Positions 26,669 to 36,068 of a stretch of 64,000 bases of DNA are shown here, in pieces (the stretch's first letter is position 1; every line of letters starts with the position of its first letter). Where the stretch lies: positions 9,734,001-9,798,000 of the forward strand of contig NZ_CP108394.1 of the NCBI RefSeq assembly GCF_041435215.1, in the 5' to 3' direction. The notes beneath the pieces were generated by a model, which worked only from the letters and a program-made list of their open reading frames with translations, ran no database searches and was not told the origin of the DNA. Source of the DNA: Streptomyces sp. NBC_01314 (GTDB lineage Bacteria > Actinomycetota > Actinomycetes > Streptomycetales > Streptomycetaceae). The position numbers and the translations under genes are program-made.

Positions 26669-27631
26669 GTGCCGAACCGCACGACCTCTCTGACTCCCGC
26701 GCGCCCGGCCGCCACAGGCCCGCGCCCCTCTCGCACCGCTCTCCTCGGCGGCCCTGCCCCCATCCTCGTCGCCACCGCGCTGTGGGGCACGACCGGGGCT
26801 GTGAGCTCTCTGGCACCCGCGGGTGCCCCGGCGGCGGCCATCGGCTGCGCCGGGCTCACCCTCGGCGGCATCCTGCTGTTCCTCACCTCCCGGGGCGCCC
26901 GCTCGCTGCCCGCCGCCTGCACGCGCTCCGAGCGGTGGCTGCTGCTCCTCGGCGCTCTGGCCGTGGCCGGCTATCCGGTCACCTTCTACCCGGCGGTGGC
27001 CCGGACCGGTGTGGCCGTCGCCACCGTGATCGCGCTGGGCAGCGCGCCGGTCTTCGCCGGACTGTTGTCCTGGATCACCGGGCAGGCCCGACCCACCGCA
27101 CGCCGGACCGCCGCCACCGCGGTCGCCGTGCTGGGCTGTTCACTGCTGGTGCTGGGCCCCGAGTTCACCGGCCACGTCGGGACGATTGACCTGGTAGGCG
27201 TCGCACTCGCCGCGTGCGGTGGGCTGTCGTACGCCGTCTACTCGCTGATCGGCGGCAGGCTCATCACGCGCGGGCACCCGTCCGACGCGGTGATGGGAGT
27301 GCTGTTCGGCGCGGCCGGGCTGCTCGTCCTGCCGCTCGTGGCGTTCGTCGACACGCACTGGCTCGCCACCACGCGCGGGGCGGCGGTGGCGGCGTACCTA
27401 GCTCTGTTCACCGTCCACCTCGCCTATCGGCTCTTCGGGCATGGACTGCGCCGCACTCCGGCATCGACGGCCACCTTGCTGACTCTCGGAGAGCCCGCGG
27501 TGGCGGCGGTCCTGGGCGTGACCGTCCTCGGCGAACGACTGCCGGCCGCATCCTGGTGCGGGCTGGCCGTCCTCGCGCTCGGTCTGGTCCTCCTGGCCGT
27601 GCCGGTCGGCGCGGCCCGCCGGGCCCGCTAG
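26669..27631 (+). CDS. EamA/DMT-family transporter
   Basis: 320 residues from GTG 26669, with GGAAG 9 nt upstream; a possible earlier TTG (26609) lies within the attenuator and gives a non-membrane Arg-rich N-terminus. Ten predicted membrane helices form two EamA repeats: first ILVATALWGTTGAVSSLAP ... LGSAPVFAGLLSWITG, second IDLVGVALAACGGLSYAVYS ... LGEPAVAAVLGVTVLGERLP (the conserved LxEPxxAxxxGxxxxGE signature). Family members export amino acids or other small metabolites with ion coupling; the substrate is unknown. It is transcribed alone behind a predicted attenuator and ends at a strong hairpin. Confidence 0.85.
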   Translation: MPNRTTSLTPARPAATGPRPSRTALLGGPAPILVATALWGTTGAVSSLAPAGAPAAAIGCAGLTLGGILLFLTSRGARSLPAACTRSERWLLLLGALAVAGYPVTFYPAVARTGVAVATVIALGSAPVFAGLLSWITGQARPTARRTAATAVAVLGCSLLVLGPEFTGHVGTIDLVGVALAACGGLSYAVYSLIGGRLITRGHPSDAVMGVLFGAAGLLVLPLVAFVDTHWLATTRGAAVAAYLALFTVHLAYRLFGHGLRRTPASTATLLTLGEPAVAAVLGVTVLGERLPAASWCGLAVLALGLVLLAVPVGAARRAR

Positions 27632-27646
27632 CCGCCGGGCGCGCTT

Positions 27647-27693
27647 CAGGTCCGGTCCCCGGATGATCGAGGGACCGGACCGGACCGGACCTG
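27647..27693 (+). terminator. Terminator after EamA with alternative registers
   Basis: GGTCCGGTCCC (27649-27659) pairs perfectly with GGGACCGGACC (27671-27681). Because GGACC is repeated, CAGGTCCGGTCC can also pair with GGACCGGACCTG (27682-27693). Strong, 15 nt after the stop codon. Confidence 0.7.
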
Positions 27694-28122
27694 ACCCCTG
27701 ACCACGGGATCGCCGTCGGCGTGGTCCCGCATCAACCCGGGGTCCTGGTGGTGGACGTCCTGCTCAGCGCCACGGCCGTGACCTCGGCCGACGACAGCAT
27801 CGGCTGTGTGGGCTGCGTGGGCGCCGCACGCGGCGCGCGCTGTCGCCGGCCGACGGCATGTACGGGTTTGTCCCGGTCGCCTCCTCCTCGGCGCCTGTCC
27901 CGTCCGCACGGCTGGCTTCCTCGGCCGCACAGTGATCGCCGCCGCCCAGCGGGGCGCGCGGCCTGATGGCGGCGGCGATCGGTACTCCGTAGTTCCCTTC
28001 CTCCATCTGCTGGTGCGGCGTCGGCGGCAGCCCGCGCGGCTGCCGTCGGCCCCGTCGGCGCGGTCCGTCCCGCCCGCCTTTAATCGATCGCATGAGCGGA
28101 TCTTGCCGGGCACAATCGGCGC
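27694..28122. other. Intergenic stretch with no convincing gene
   Basis: A + strand frame from 27721 contains a Cys-bearing segment (DDSIGCVGCVGAA) but has no RBS and runs into Arg/Pro-rich sequence. Nothing else stands out. Confidence 0.4.
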
Positions 28123-31100
28123 ATGCCGACCGCCGCGGAGCATCTGATCTCCGCCCTCGAACCGCTGTCGTTCCCCGCACGCCTGACCCTGACGGCGCGG
28201 ACCGCCCGCGGGCTCGCGGACGAGGGGACGCTCGCCCCGTTCCTGACCGAGCTGGACGGGCGAGGGCCGTACGAGCGGCGGCTCGCGGCGTTGGCGGCCC
28301 TCGTCGGACGGGACGCGGGGTTCCTCGCGGAGCGGCTGGCCGACCCTGACCCGGTCGTCGCCGGGTATGCGCGACGCGCCGCACGTGACCTGCCCGTACC
28401 GGACCGGGCGGTGGAGGCGGCGTACGACGACGCACCGGCCGTGCTGCGGCAGCGGCTGGCCCGGCTGCTCGCCGCGGGAGGCCGGACGGCACTCGCCGAG
28501 CGGCTGGTGGTGCGACTGCGCGCGGAGTGGGGCGACGCCGAGGCCGCGCGGCTGCTGCCGGCCTGCTCCACGCCTTTCGTGTCACGGGAGTTGCCCGGGC
28601 TTGCGCACGCCGTCGACGGCTGGACGCGGCTCGCGCGCCGACACCCCGACCCGGTGCTGGACCACGCCGAGAGGACGCTGGCCGACCGGGCCGGGGGACA
28701 GCAGCGGGACCACTGGTGGCGCCTGCACGCCACCACGGTCGCGGCGCTCGCGCCCCTGCGCCCCGAGCGGGTGCTCACGCTGCTGGAGCGGCAAGGCCCC
28801 GGCAGTCTGCCGCCCGCGCTGAACGACGGGCTCGGCCCCCTGGTCACCGCCGACGCCGAACGCGTGATCCGCTGGATCACCGCCCCCGTCCGCCGGCAAC
28901 AACGCCACGAGTCCGTACCGCCGCCCGGAGTGCTGCACCGGCTCGTGCGGGCCGAACCCGCGTCGCTGACCGCGCTGGGCCGACACTGGCTGAACCACAG
29001 CGACCACTTCGGCGCCCTGGTGAAGGCCATGGCACCCGGCCGACGCCCCGCGTTCGTGGACGCGGTCGCCGACGGAGCGACACACCGGAACCCGGCGCTG
29101 AGCGTTCTCGGTCTGCTGCCCCGAGAGCGCCGCTGGGCGGAAGTCCGGCGCGCGGCGGCCGAGTTCGACGGCACCGACTACTGGTGGGAGGAGCTGGACA
29201 CCCTCGCCCACGGCCCCATCGACGAGGCACGCCCCCAACTGCTCGCCGCGATCGGACGGTCCGACGCGGACGACCGGGAGACCGCCTGGCCGCTGTTCGT
29301 GGCCTGCGCCGCCCGCGACGGCGGCCGGGAAGCGATCACCGAGCTGCTGACCACGGCAGGGCGCCGCCTGCGCAACGATCGGGACCCGGTACGCGCCGCC
29401 GCGCTCGGCGCACTGGCCGAAGCGCACCCTGGGCTCTTCGGCTCCGACCACGCACCGCTGCTGGACACGATCGCCGCCGACGCCTTGGAGGCCCGGGACA
29501 GTTCGGCCGGCACGATGACGGCACTGCGCACACTCGCCGTACGGCTGCTCGTCGAGCACGCCGCGGACGACGAGCCGGCTCTGCGGCACTGGGCGCTGCG
29601 CACCCTGGAGCGCCTCACGAGCCGCGTCGGCGTACCCGACCTCGGCCCGCTCCACCGCGTCCTGCGGCGGGGCCAGGAACACCAGGTGTTCGAGGCCCTG
29701 CGCCCCTGGCTCGACGCCGGGGCCGGGCGGGCCGACTTCCGGCTGCTGCTGGGCCTGGCCGCCGCACTGGGACCGCGCGCCCGGCGACTGCCCGAACTCC
29801 AGGACCGGCTGGCCACGGCCCTGGAACGCGGCGACGACGACACGTTCCGGGAGGCGGCCGAGCTGTGGCTGGCCGCACCGGCGACCCGAGACGAACGGGT
29901 CGCCGCGATCGTCGCGCTCGAACCGTCGTCGGTCGTCCTCCCGCCCGTACGGCGGGTGCTGACCCGGCGGCGCACGGATCTGCTGGACACCCTGCTCGAC
30001 GAGACCCCGCCGTACGGCCGCTTCCTGGTGGACGGGGCCCGGCGCCCGCTGCCGGACCTCGGTGACAGCGACCGCTGGCTGTTCCGACAGCAGCGGGCGG
30101 CGGTCCGGCTGGCCGGTCGGGCGGTCGCGGACGAGTCGCTTCCGCTCGACGAACGGGCCGCCCTGATCCGCGCCGCGGCTCCGGTGCCCGCGTTCGGGCG
30201 GGCCCTGGCGCTCGCGCACAAGGACGATACGAACGTGGTCGTCGCCGAGGCGGCGCTCGGCGCGCTGCCCTGGACCGACCGGCCCCACGACACCCTGCCG
30301 GCGCTGCTGGAACAGGCGGGCGGCGACCGGGCCAGGGTCGCCGTGTACGCGGCGGCACGCGCCGCACGCTTCACCGCACCGTCCGAACTCGCCCTCGGAC
30401 TGGGCGCGTTGCTCACCGGGGAGCGGCCCGCGAAGGTGACCTCCCGCAAGGAGGCCGTACGGCTCGCCGCGCGCTTCCTTCCGCCCTGGCAGGCGGTGTC
30501 CCTGCTGGCGAGCACCTTCCACGCCCCCGACCGGCACCCGGACGTGCGGGCGGCCGTCGTCCGTGCGCTGCCACCGCTCCTCGGCGAGGCGGAGGCCTGG
30601 CCCCTGCTGGAGGACGTCGCACGCGACGACAGCCAGGCCGTACACGAAGCGCTCCGGGCCGTCACTCCCTGGGAGCTGGCCGAGACACACCGCCGCGCGT
30701 ACGCCGCCGTGGTCGTCGCGGCCTACGACACGTCCCTCGCGCTCACCGAGGGATTCGGGGGCGGCTATGGCCTGTTGCGCGCCATGGAGGTGTGGTGCCG
30801 CTACTCACCCGAACTGGCCGTCCGAATCTCCCGGACCGTCCGCGACCTCGGCGACCGTACGCACTGGCGGAGCGCGGAGGGTGTGCTGCGCGATCTGGCC
30901 GCCTCCGAGCTGCCGCATCCCGTGGGCGGTGCCGCGCCGGGCAGCGTGTTCCACGGCACGGTGGCCGAGTTGCTGGCCGCGACGCGCACGACGGAGGGCG
31001 GCTGTGACGCGCTGGAGGGCCGGGACCTGCCGGCGCTGCAGCGACTGCGGAGTCTGACGTCGTTCGGCTACGTCGAAGGAGTGCGCCCCGAGTTGCTCGA

Positions 31101-31518
31101 AGCGGTCGCGCGACAGCTGGCGTCGGAACCCCTGCTGGTTGCCGAACGTGCTTACCTGCTGGGCCAGTTGGTCGACCACACCGTGGAGCCGGCCGCGCTG
31201 CTCGAACGGCTGCGGGACCTGGCGGACGCGCTGGAAGACACCGGCGTGACCGTCGCGGTCCACGCGTCCGGCCGGTTGCGGACGTCCTCGGCCTCTCGCG
31301 CTCATCCGGAGCGCGCCGACGCGCTGCTGACCGCGGCCGACCGGTTCGCCCGCGACGGCGGCACCTCCGCGGGCCTGCTGGCGGTCGGCCTGGTGAAGGG
31401 AACGGGCAGCGCGCTCGGCTGGCCCGAGGAGTGGCGGTCGCTGTTGCGCCTGCTGCGCCGGCACGCGAACGCCGACGTACGTCACGAGGCGCACACGACC
31501 CTGACGGAGAGCGAATGA
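28123..31518 (+). CDS. Large HEAT-repeat-like protein of unknown function
   Basis: 1131 residues, no signal peptide or membrane segment. The whole length is built of Ala/Leu/Arg-rich helical pairs resembling HEAT/ARM repeats (RRLAALAALVGRDAGFLAER, RAAALGALAEAHPGLF, VRAAVVRALPPLLGEAEAWP, VRHEAHTTLTESE). Such solenoids serve as scaffolds for protein or nucleic-acid binding. No enzymatic motif was seen. Start ATG 28123 has only a weak RBS; the reading frame has strong GC3 from the first codons. It is followed 53 nt later by a frameshifted GNAT gene on the same strand. It differs from the NACHT protein in lacking an NTPase domain. Confidence 0.7.
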   Translation: MPTAAEHLISALEPLSFPARLTLTARTARGLADEGTLAPFLTELDGRGPYERRLAALAALVGRDAGFLAERLADPDPVVAGYARRAARDLPVPDRAVEAAYDDAPAVLRQRLARLLAAGGRTALAERLVVRLRAEWGDAEAARLLPACSTPFVSRELPGLAHAVDGWTRLARRHPDPVLDHAERTLADRAGGQQRDHWWRLHATTVAALAPLRPERVLTLLERQGPGSLPPALNDGLGPLVTADAERVIRWITAPVRRQQRHESVPPPGVLHRLVRAEPASLTALGRHWLNHSDHFGALVKAMAPGRRPAFVDAVADGATHRNPALSVLGLLPRERRWAEVRRAAAEFDGTDYWWEELDTLAHGPIDEARPQLLAAIGRSDADDRETAWPLFVACAARDGGREAITELLTTAGRRLRNDRDPVRAAALGALAEAHPGLFGSDHAPLLDTIAADALEARDSSAGTMTALRTLAVRLLVEHAADDEPALRHWALRTLERLTSRVGVPDLGPLHRVLRRGQEHQVFEALRPWLDAGAGRADFRLLLGLAAALGPRARRLPELQDRLATALERGDDDTFREAAELWLAAPATRDERVAAIVALEPSSVVLPPVRRVLTRRRTDLLDTLLDETPPYGRFLVDGARRPLPDLGDSDRWLFRQQRAAVRLAGRAVADESLPLDERAALIRAAAPVPAFGRALALAHKDDTNVVVAEAALGALPWTDRPHDTLPALLEQAGGDRARVAVYAAARAARFTAPSELALGLGALLTGERPAKVTSRKEAVRLAARFLPPWQAVSLLASTFHAPDRHPDVRAAVVRALPPLLGEAEAWPLLEDVARDDSQAVHEALRAVTPWELAETHRRAYAAVVVAAYDTSLALTEGFGGGYGLLRAMEVWCRYSPELAVRISRTVRDLGDRTHWRSAEGVLRDLAASELPHPVGGAAPGSVFHGTVAELLAATRTTEGGCDALEGRDLPALQRLRSLTSFGYVEGVRPELLEAVARQLASEPLLVAERAYLLGQLVDHTVEPAALLERLRDLADALEDTGVTVAVHASGRLRTSSASRAHPERADALLTAADRFARDGGTSAGLLAVGLVKGTGSALGWPEEWRSLLRLLRRHANADVRHEAHTTLTESE

Positions 31519-31571
31519 CCGCCCGGCGCCGGGGAGGAGAGCGCACCTGAGGGACGGGGAATTCATCAGGC

Positions 31572-32433
31572 ATGAACCCGGGCAACTGGCACCTCACCGA
31601 CGACGTCGACGACTTCCTCGCCCGAGCCGGAGACTTCCTGCGCTCGCGCCCCGTCCCGCACACCGTGCAGTTGACGGTCACCGAGACGCCGCAGACCGAC
31701 GGGGCGGACGCGTACGGCGCCGAAGCCCCCGTCCTCGGCCGGCTGGAGCGGGCGGGCAAGGTCCGCGCCACCTTCTTCCGCACCCCGCCCCACCGTGTGA
31801 ACCTCACCTCGCTCACGCCCGAGGAGGCCGACGCCCTCGCCGCCCGTCTGGCCGGCCTCGGCCACCCCCTCCCCGGCGTCGGCGCGGACCACGCCACCGC
31901 CACCGCCTTCGCGCGGGCCTGGCAGCGGCACACCGGCGCGACCCCGGCCCTCCGCGAACGGCAACGCCTGTACCGCCTCGGCACACTCACCCCGCCACGG
32001 CCGCTCCCGGCGGGCCGGGGCCGCATCGCGGGCGGGCAGGACCGCGAGCAACTGGTCCGCTGGCACCACGAGTTCGCCGCCGCCATCGGAGGCACACCCT
32101 CCGCCGGCCGACCCGCGGGCCGCCGCCCGCTTCGCCGACCGGCGCGTCGCCCTCTGGGAGACCCCGGACGGCACTCCCGTCTCCATGGCGGGCATGATCC
32201 CGATGACCGCCGGCCAGATCCGGGTGGCCCCCGTCTACACCCCGGCCCACCTACGAGGCCGCGGCTACGCGAGCGCCGCCACGGCCGAGGCGAGCCGTGC
32301 CGCGCTCGACGCGGGCGCGACGGAGGTCCTGCTCTTCGCGGACCTGGCCAATCCCACCAGCAACGCCCTCTACCAGCGCATCGGCTACGTCCCGGTCGCC
32401 GACTTCACCGTGTACGACTTCTCGGGTCGGTGA
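31572..32433 (+). pseudogene. GNAT acetyltransferase split by a single-base frameshift
   Basis: The N-terminal half (MNPGNWHLTDDVDDFLARAG ... WHHEFAAAIGG) is in one frame to about 32095. The C-terminal acetyl-CoA-binding half is in the next frame: FADRRVALWETPDGTPVSMA, then IRVAPVYTPAHLRGRGYASA (the V/I-x-x-V-x-T-P-x-x-R-G-x-G-x-A signature) and NPTSNALYQRIGY. Removing one C from the ACACCCTCC tract at 32094-32102 would restore a ~286-residue protein of normal length. Apart from that base the gene looks intact, so it is either a very recent pseudogene or a sequencing error. Substrate unknown. Confidence 0.75.
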
Positions 32434-32523
32434 GAGCGAGTCCCCGTACTTCAGGCCGCGCCGCGCCGACGGGCCGGGACCAGCCAGGCGGGTACCGCCC
32501 ACCAGTACCACGACGACCGGCGG

Positions 32524-33681
32524 CTATCCGACCACGGCTGTCTCGGGAGCGGTCGGTTTGCGGAGCAGGAGCAGGGCGGCGTCGTCGTGGAGCCGGCCTC
32601 CCACATGGGTGAGCAGTTCGTTGTGGAGGGCGGTGAGGGTGTGGGCCGGCTCGTCGGACAGGTGGTGTGCCAGCCTCTCGGCGAGCGGGTAGAACTCGCG
32701 GTCACGGTCGCGGGCCTCCGTGACGCCGTCGGTGTAGAGCAGCAGCTGATCCTCGTCGGCGAAGGGCAGCGTCTGCAGACCGGGGGTCTCGCCCGTGAGC
32801 GCGCGCAGCCCCAGCGGCGGGGCCGGACAGGCGGGCTCCACCGGGACGACCCCGGAGCCGCGCACCAGCAGCGGAGGCGCGTGACCGCAGTTGACCAGTT
32901 CCAGAAGGCCCGGCCGAGGGTGTCCCGCGACCACGGCGGTGACGAAGTCGTCGCTGCGGAGGTTGCGCGCCAGACTCCGCTCGATCCGGTCGACGACCGC
33001 GAGGAGATCGGGCTCCTCGTACGCCGCCTCGCGGAAGACCCCGACCACCAGAGCGGCTATCCCGACCGCGGGCAGCCCCTTGCCGCGCACATCGCCGACG
33101 ATCAGCCGAACCCCGTACGGGGTGGGCACGAGGGCGTAGAGATCCCCGCCGATACGGGCCTCGGCTGCGGCGGCGCTGTAGCGGACGGCCACCTGGAACG
33201 GGCCGACGGTCGCCGGAACCGGCTGGAGCAGTGCGTGCTGGGCGGCCTCGGCGACCGAACGGACGGCCGCGAGTACCCGCTCGCGCCGCCCGCGCAACGC
33301 GCTGGCCAGGCCGCTCGCCAGGGTGACGGCCACCAGCGCGGACAGTACGGAGGCCAGCTCGCGGCCCGGCGCACCGTCCCGGACGCCGAGCATCGTGCCC
33401 AGCACCCCGGCGAGAAGGCCGACACAGAGAACCCCGCGCGGCCCGCTGGTGGTGGCGGCCAGCGCGGGCCCGGCGGCGAGCAGCGGCAGCCAGGTCAGCC
33501 CGGCTCCGCCGAGGAGGTCGACGACCACGATCGCGGAAACGATCAGCACAGGCAGTACGGGCGTGCCCGAGGCCAACTGCGCGGCCACACGGTTGGGGGC
33601 CGGCCTCTCCGGGGCGGACGCTCGCTTCCTGGACGGCCGGATCGGCCCGTGGTCGCCACCAAGCTCTCGGGTCTGACTCAT
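32524..33681 (-). CDS. Membrane-bound SpoIIE-type PP2C serine/threonine phosphatase
   Basis: 385 residues from ATG 33681; an ATG at 33777 gives a longer N-terminus that lacks conserved character. Residues ~35-130 hold four membrane helices (VLPVLIVSAIVVVDLLGG, LLAAGPALAATTSG, VGLLAGVLGTMLGV, LVAVTLASGLASAL). The C-terminal SpoIIE/PP2C domain has the metal motifs ARIGGDLYALVPT, VGDVRGKGLPAVG, FVTAVVAG, LVNCGHAPPLLV and LLLYTDGVTEARD. It should dephosphorylate anti-anti-sigma (SpoIIAA/RsbV-like) proteins and so feed a stress or developmental sigma pathway; no partner is adjacent. The downstream end converges with the GNAT pseudogene. Confidence 0.9.
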   Translation of the reverse strand: MSQTRELGGDHGPIRPSRKRASAPERPAPNRVAAQLASGTPVLPVLIVSAIVVVDLLGGAGLTWLPLLAAGPALAATTSGPRGVLCVGLLAGVLGTMLGVRDGAPGRELASVLSALVAVTLASGLASALRGRRERVLAAVRSVAEAAQHALLQPVPATVGPFQVAVRYSAAAAEARIGGDLYALVPTPYGVRLIVGDVRGKGLPAVGIAALVVGVFREAAYEEPDLLAVVDRIERSLARNLRSDDFVTAVVAGHPRPGLLELVNCGHAPPLLVRGSGVVPVEPACPAPPLGLRALTGETPGLQTLPFADEDQLLLYTDGVTEARDRDREFYPLAERLAHHLSDEPAHTLTALHNELLTHVGGRLHDDAALLLLRKPTAPETAVVG

Positions 33682-33782
33682 GTATCGCCCGCGATCCTCA
33701 CGTGTGCGCGGAGCTCGCGCTCCGGAATTGTCCGTTTGGTCCAGGAAAGAGGATTGGCTCCGGCGCCACAAGGACACGGTTT

Positions 33783-34547
33783 TCAGATAGTGAGTGACAG
33801 GCCCCTGGTCACGCGGTTCGCGACCGGGAGCAGCCGCGCCCGGACCTCCTCCAGCCGGGAGAGCCGGTCCGACCGCAGCGAGACGCCGAGCGAGCCGAGC
33901 GTGTCCCCGCTGTACACGGGCACCGCGATGCAGACCGTCCCGAGGGCGTACTCCTCCAGGTCCGTGACGGCCGGCGCCTCGGGGGAGGAGTCCAGCCGCC
34001 GGAGCAGCTCCGGCGCGTCGGTGATGGTTTTCGGGGTGAGATCGGCCAGCTGGTGCCGGGAGAGATAGTCCCTGCGGGACTCCTCGTCCAGCTCGCGCAG
34101 CACCGACTTGCCCAGCGCGGTGGCGTGCCCGGCGTCCTCGAACCCCACCCAGAGATCGACCCGGGGTGCCCGGGGGCTGTCCACGATCTCGGCGACGCGG
34201 ATCTCACCGTCCTCGTAGAAGGTGAGGTAGGCGGCGCTGGTCAGCTCGTCCCGCAGTGCGGCGAGCGTCGGACGGACCCGGCTGAGCAGCGCCTGGCCCC
34301 GCCCGGTGGTGTGCAGCGCCTGCACCTTGTCGCCCAGGACGAACCCGCCGTCGCCCAGCTTCCGCAGGTATCCGTCGTGGACCAGGGTCCGCAGCAGGTG
34401 GTAGGCGGTGGCCAGGGGCAGCCCCGTCTCGCGTGCCAGCTGCTTCGCCGGCGCGCCGTTCTCGTGCGCGCTCACCGCCTCCAGCAGGCGGAAGGCCCGC
34501 TGCACGGACGTGATGAGTGTGGGGCCGGGATCGTCGTGCGCAGCCAT
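33783..34547 (-). CDS. IclR-family transcriptional regulator
   Basis: 254 residues. The N-terminal winged helix-turn-helix is residues ~12-70 (ITSVQRAFRLLEAVSAHENG, PLATAYHLLRTLVHDGYLRK). The C-terminal GAF-like effector domain is ~75-250 (GHATALGKSVLREL, LEEYALGTVCIAVPVYSG, GSLGVSL). IclR proteins bind small metabolites and repress or activate nearby catabolic genes. Neither neighbour (phosphatase downstream, DUF5709 gene divergent) is an obvious catabolic target, so the regulon cannot be named. Confidence 0.9.
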   Translation of the reverse strand: MAAHDDPGPTLITSVQRAFRLLEAVSAHENGAPAKQLARETGLPLATAYHLLRTLVHDGYLRKLGDGGFVLGDKVQALHTTGRGQALLSRVRPTLAALRDELTSAAYLTFYEDGEIRVAEIVDSPRAPRVDLWVGFEDAGHATALGKSVLRELDEESRRDYLSRHQLADLTPKTITDAPELLRRLDSSPEAPAVTDLEEYALGTVCIAVPVYSGDTLGSLGVSLRSDRLSRLEEVRARLLPVANRVTRGLSLTI

Positions 34548-34652
34548 ACGACCAGCGTGCGCCGGGCGCCCGGCGCGGGCAAGCTCCGCCGGGCCGGGCG
34601 GAGCTTGCCACCCCCGTCACGGGCGGGACGATCAGGGCTCTGATTCATGGTC

Positions 34653-34684
34653 GCCCGAGTGCCCGAGTGCCCGAGTGCCCGAGT
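34653..34684. repeat. Four tandem copies of GCCCGAGT
   Basis: A perfect 8-bp microsatellite, followed by a partial fifth unit, in the divergent region between the IclR gene and the DUF5709 gene. Copy number could vary by slippage and alter promoter spacing. Confidence 0.85.
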
Positions 34685-34776
34685 GCCTGGGCGGTCGCGG
34701 CGGCAGAAGTGTCACACCCGGGGAACTCGGTACTCCGCACGGGAACAGGAACCAGCCGACCGTCCCGGAGGCGATC

Positions 34777-35265
34777 ATGAGTGACCAGAGCATGGCGGAC
34801 GACGCCCACCAGCCCACGGGTGGCAACGAGGAGCAGGAGGACGCCTCCCCGCTGGATCTCCAGGACGCCCTCGACGAGCGTACGTACGACGAGATCCTGG
34901 ACGAGGGCTACTCGCCCCCGGAGAAGCCCCTGGGCGTCACCAGGAGCGGCACCACAGTGGCCGAGCAGCACGAGGGGGAGTCGCTGGACGACAGGCTGCG
35001 GCAGGAGGTGCCCGACGTGGAGGTGCCGGCCGGGGACGGTATCGGCGACCTGCCGGGTGGCGAGGGCGAACCCCTCGACCCGGAGGCCGGTTCGGCCCGA
35101 GCCGGCCGTCTGGTCGCCCCGGACGAGGGCGCGCGAACGGACACGACCAAGGAACTCGTCGCCGAGGACGAGGGCATCGACGGCGGAGCGGCGGGCGCGG
35201 AGGAGGCGGCGATGCACGTCGTCCCCGACGACCGACTGCCCCGGCCGGACGAACGGGAGGACTGA
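34777..35265 (+). CDS. DUF5709 family acidic protein
   Basis: 162 residues, strongly acidic and probably largely disordered. The block PLDLQDALDERTYDEILDEG then YSPPEKPLGVTRSGTT is the core of the DUF5709 family, common in actinomycetes; a late VAEDEGIDGGAAGAEEAAMH segment is also typical. Function unknown. The start ATG 34777 has GGAGG 5-9 nt upstream. It is monocistronic or possibly co-transcribed with the reductase gene 95 nt downstream. Confidence 0.8.
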   Translation: MSDQSMADDAHQPTGGNEEQEDASPLDLQDALDERTYDEILDEGYSPPEKPLGVTRSGTTVAEQHEGESLDDRLRQEVPDVEVPAGDGIGDLPGGEGEPLDPEAGSARAGRLVAPDEGARTDTTKELVAEDEGIDGGAAGAEEAAMHVVPDDRLPRPDERED

Positions 35266-35360
35266 CAAGTCCCGGCGGCGCACCCCGGTCATGTCGAATG
35301 CGGCGGTTCCCGATCGACGTGAGGGTGTAGGCAGTACGTCCCAGGACTTCAGGAGCACCC

Positions 35361-35978
35361 ATGGTGACCGTGACCGCGGATATGGCCATCTCCCTCGACG
35401 GATACGTCGCCGGCACCGACGTCGCCCTCGACAACCCGGGAGGCGACGGCGCCGAGCCGCTCTTCGAGTGGATCCACGGGCTGGCGAGCTGGCGGGAGCG
35501 CCAGGGCATGACCGGCGGGGAGGAGAACCGTGACTCCGAGCTGATGCGCGAGTGGTTCGACGCCACCGGCGCCGTGGTCATGGGCCGGATGATGTACGAC
35601 ACCGGCGAGGAGTTCTGGGGCGCCGACCCGCCGTTCCGGACCCCGGTCTTCGTGCTCACCCACCGGCCCCGGCCGACCCTGGTCAAGGAGGGCGGCACCA
35701 CCTTCACCTTCGTCACCGACGGCATCCACAGCGCTCTCGACCGGGCGAGGGCCGCGGCGGGGGAGCGGAACGTCGACATCGCCGGCGGGGCGAGCACGGT
35801 GCGGCAGTACCTCCGGGAGGGGCTCATCGACGAGCTGCACCTGCACGTCGTGCCCGTGCTCCTCGGAGCGGGGCTGCGGCTCTTCGACGACCTGGGCACG
35901 GGGCGCCGCGACCTCGAACCGGTCCAGGTGGTCGACACCCCTCTCGCCACCCACCTGAAGTACCGCTTCAGGAGGTGA
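35361..35978 (+). CDS. RibD C-terminal / dihydrofolate-reductase-like protein
   Basis: 205 residues. MAISLDGYVAG is the usual first strand of this fold. VVMGRMMYDTGEEFWG and FVLTHRPRPTLVKEGG follow, and the NADPH-binding glycine motif is VDIAGGASTVRQYLREGLID. ELHLHVVPVLLGAGLRLFDD is the conserved last part. Cytoplasmic NADPH-dependent reductase of unknown substrate; such stand-alone proteins in Streptomyces are rarely true DHFRs or riboflavin enzymes. ATG with AGGAGCACCC upstream. Confidence 0.85.
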   Translation: MVTVTADMAISLDGYVAGTDVALDNPGGDGAEPLFEWIHGLASWRERQGMTGGEENRDSELMREWFDATGAVVMGRMMYDTGEEFWGADPPFRTPVFVLTHRPRPTLVKEGGTTFTFVTDGIHSALDRARAAAGERNVDIAGGASTVRQYLREGLIDELHLHVVPVLLGAGLRLFDDLGTGRRDLEPVQVVDTPLATHLKYRFRR

Positions 35979-36032
35979 ACACCCCGCCCGTCACCGGTGC
36001 GCGACAGCGACGTGACGGGGATCACGTCTGAT

Positions 36033-36062
36033 GGAAAACCCGTCGGCCGGGCGCCGCGTCTA
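36033..36062 (+). promoter_or_regulatory. Predicted ECF-type promoter, leaderless, for the sigma operon
   Basis: GGAAAAC (36033-36039), 17-nt spacer, CGTCTA (36057-36062), the GGAAC / CGTC pattern used by many ECF sigma factors. A start 7 nt downstream falls on the GTG at 36069, predicting a leaderless mRNA that starts at the sigma gene's own start codon. It is therefore probably autoregulated. Confidence 0.55.
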
Positions 36063-36068
36063 GCCGGT

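Noticed and set aside
27721..27966. Possible small Cys-containing peptide (ribosomally made peptide precursor)
   Set aside because: No leader/core pattern, no RBS and no modification enzymes nearby.
28582..30690. 702-codon open frame on the minus strand
   Set aside because: Antisense of the HEAT-repeat gene, with no motif and no RBS.
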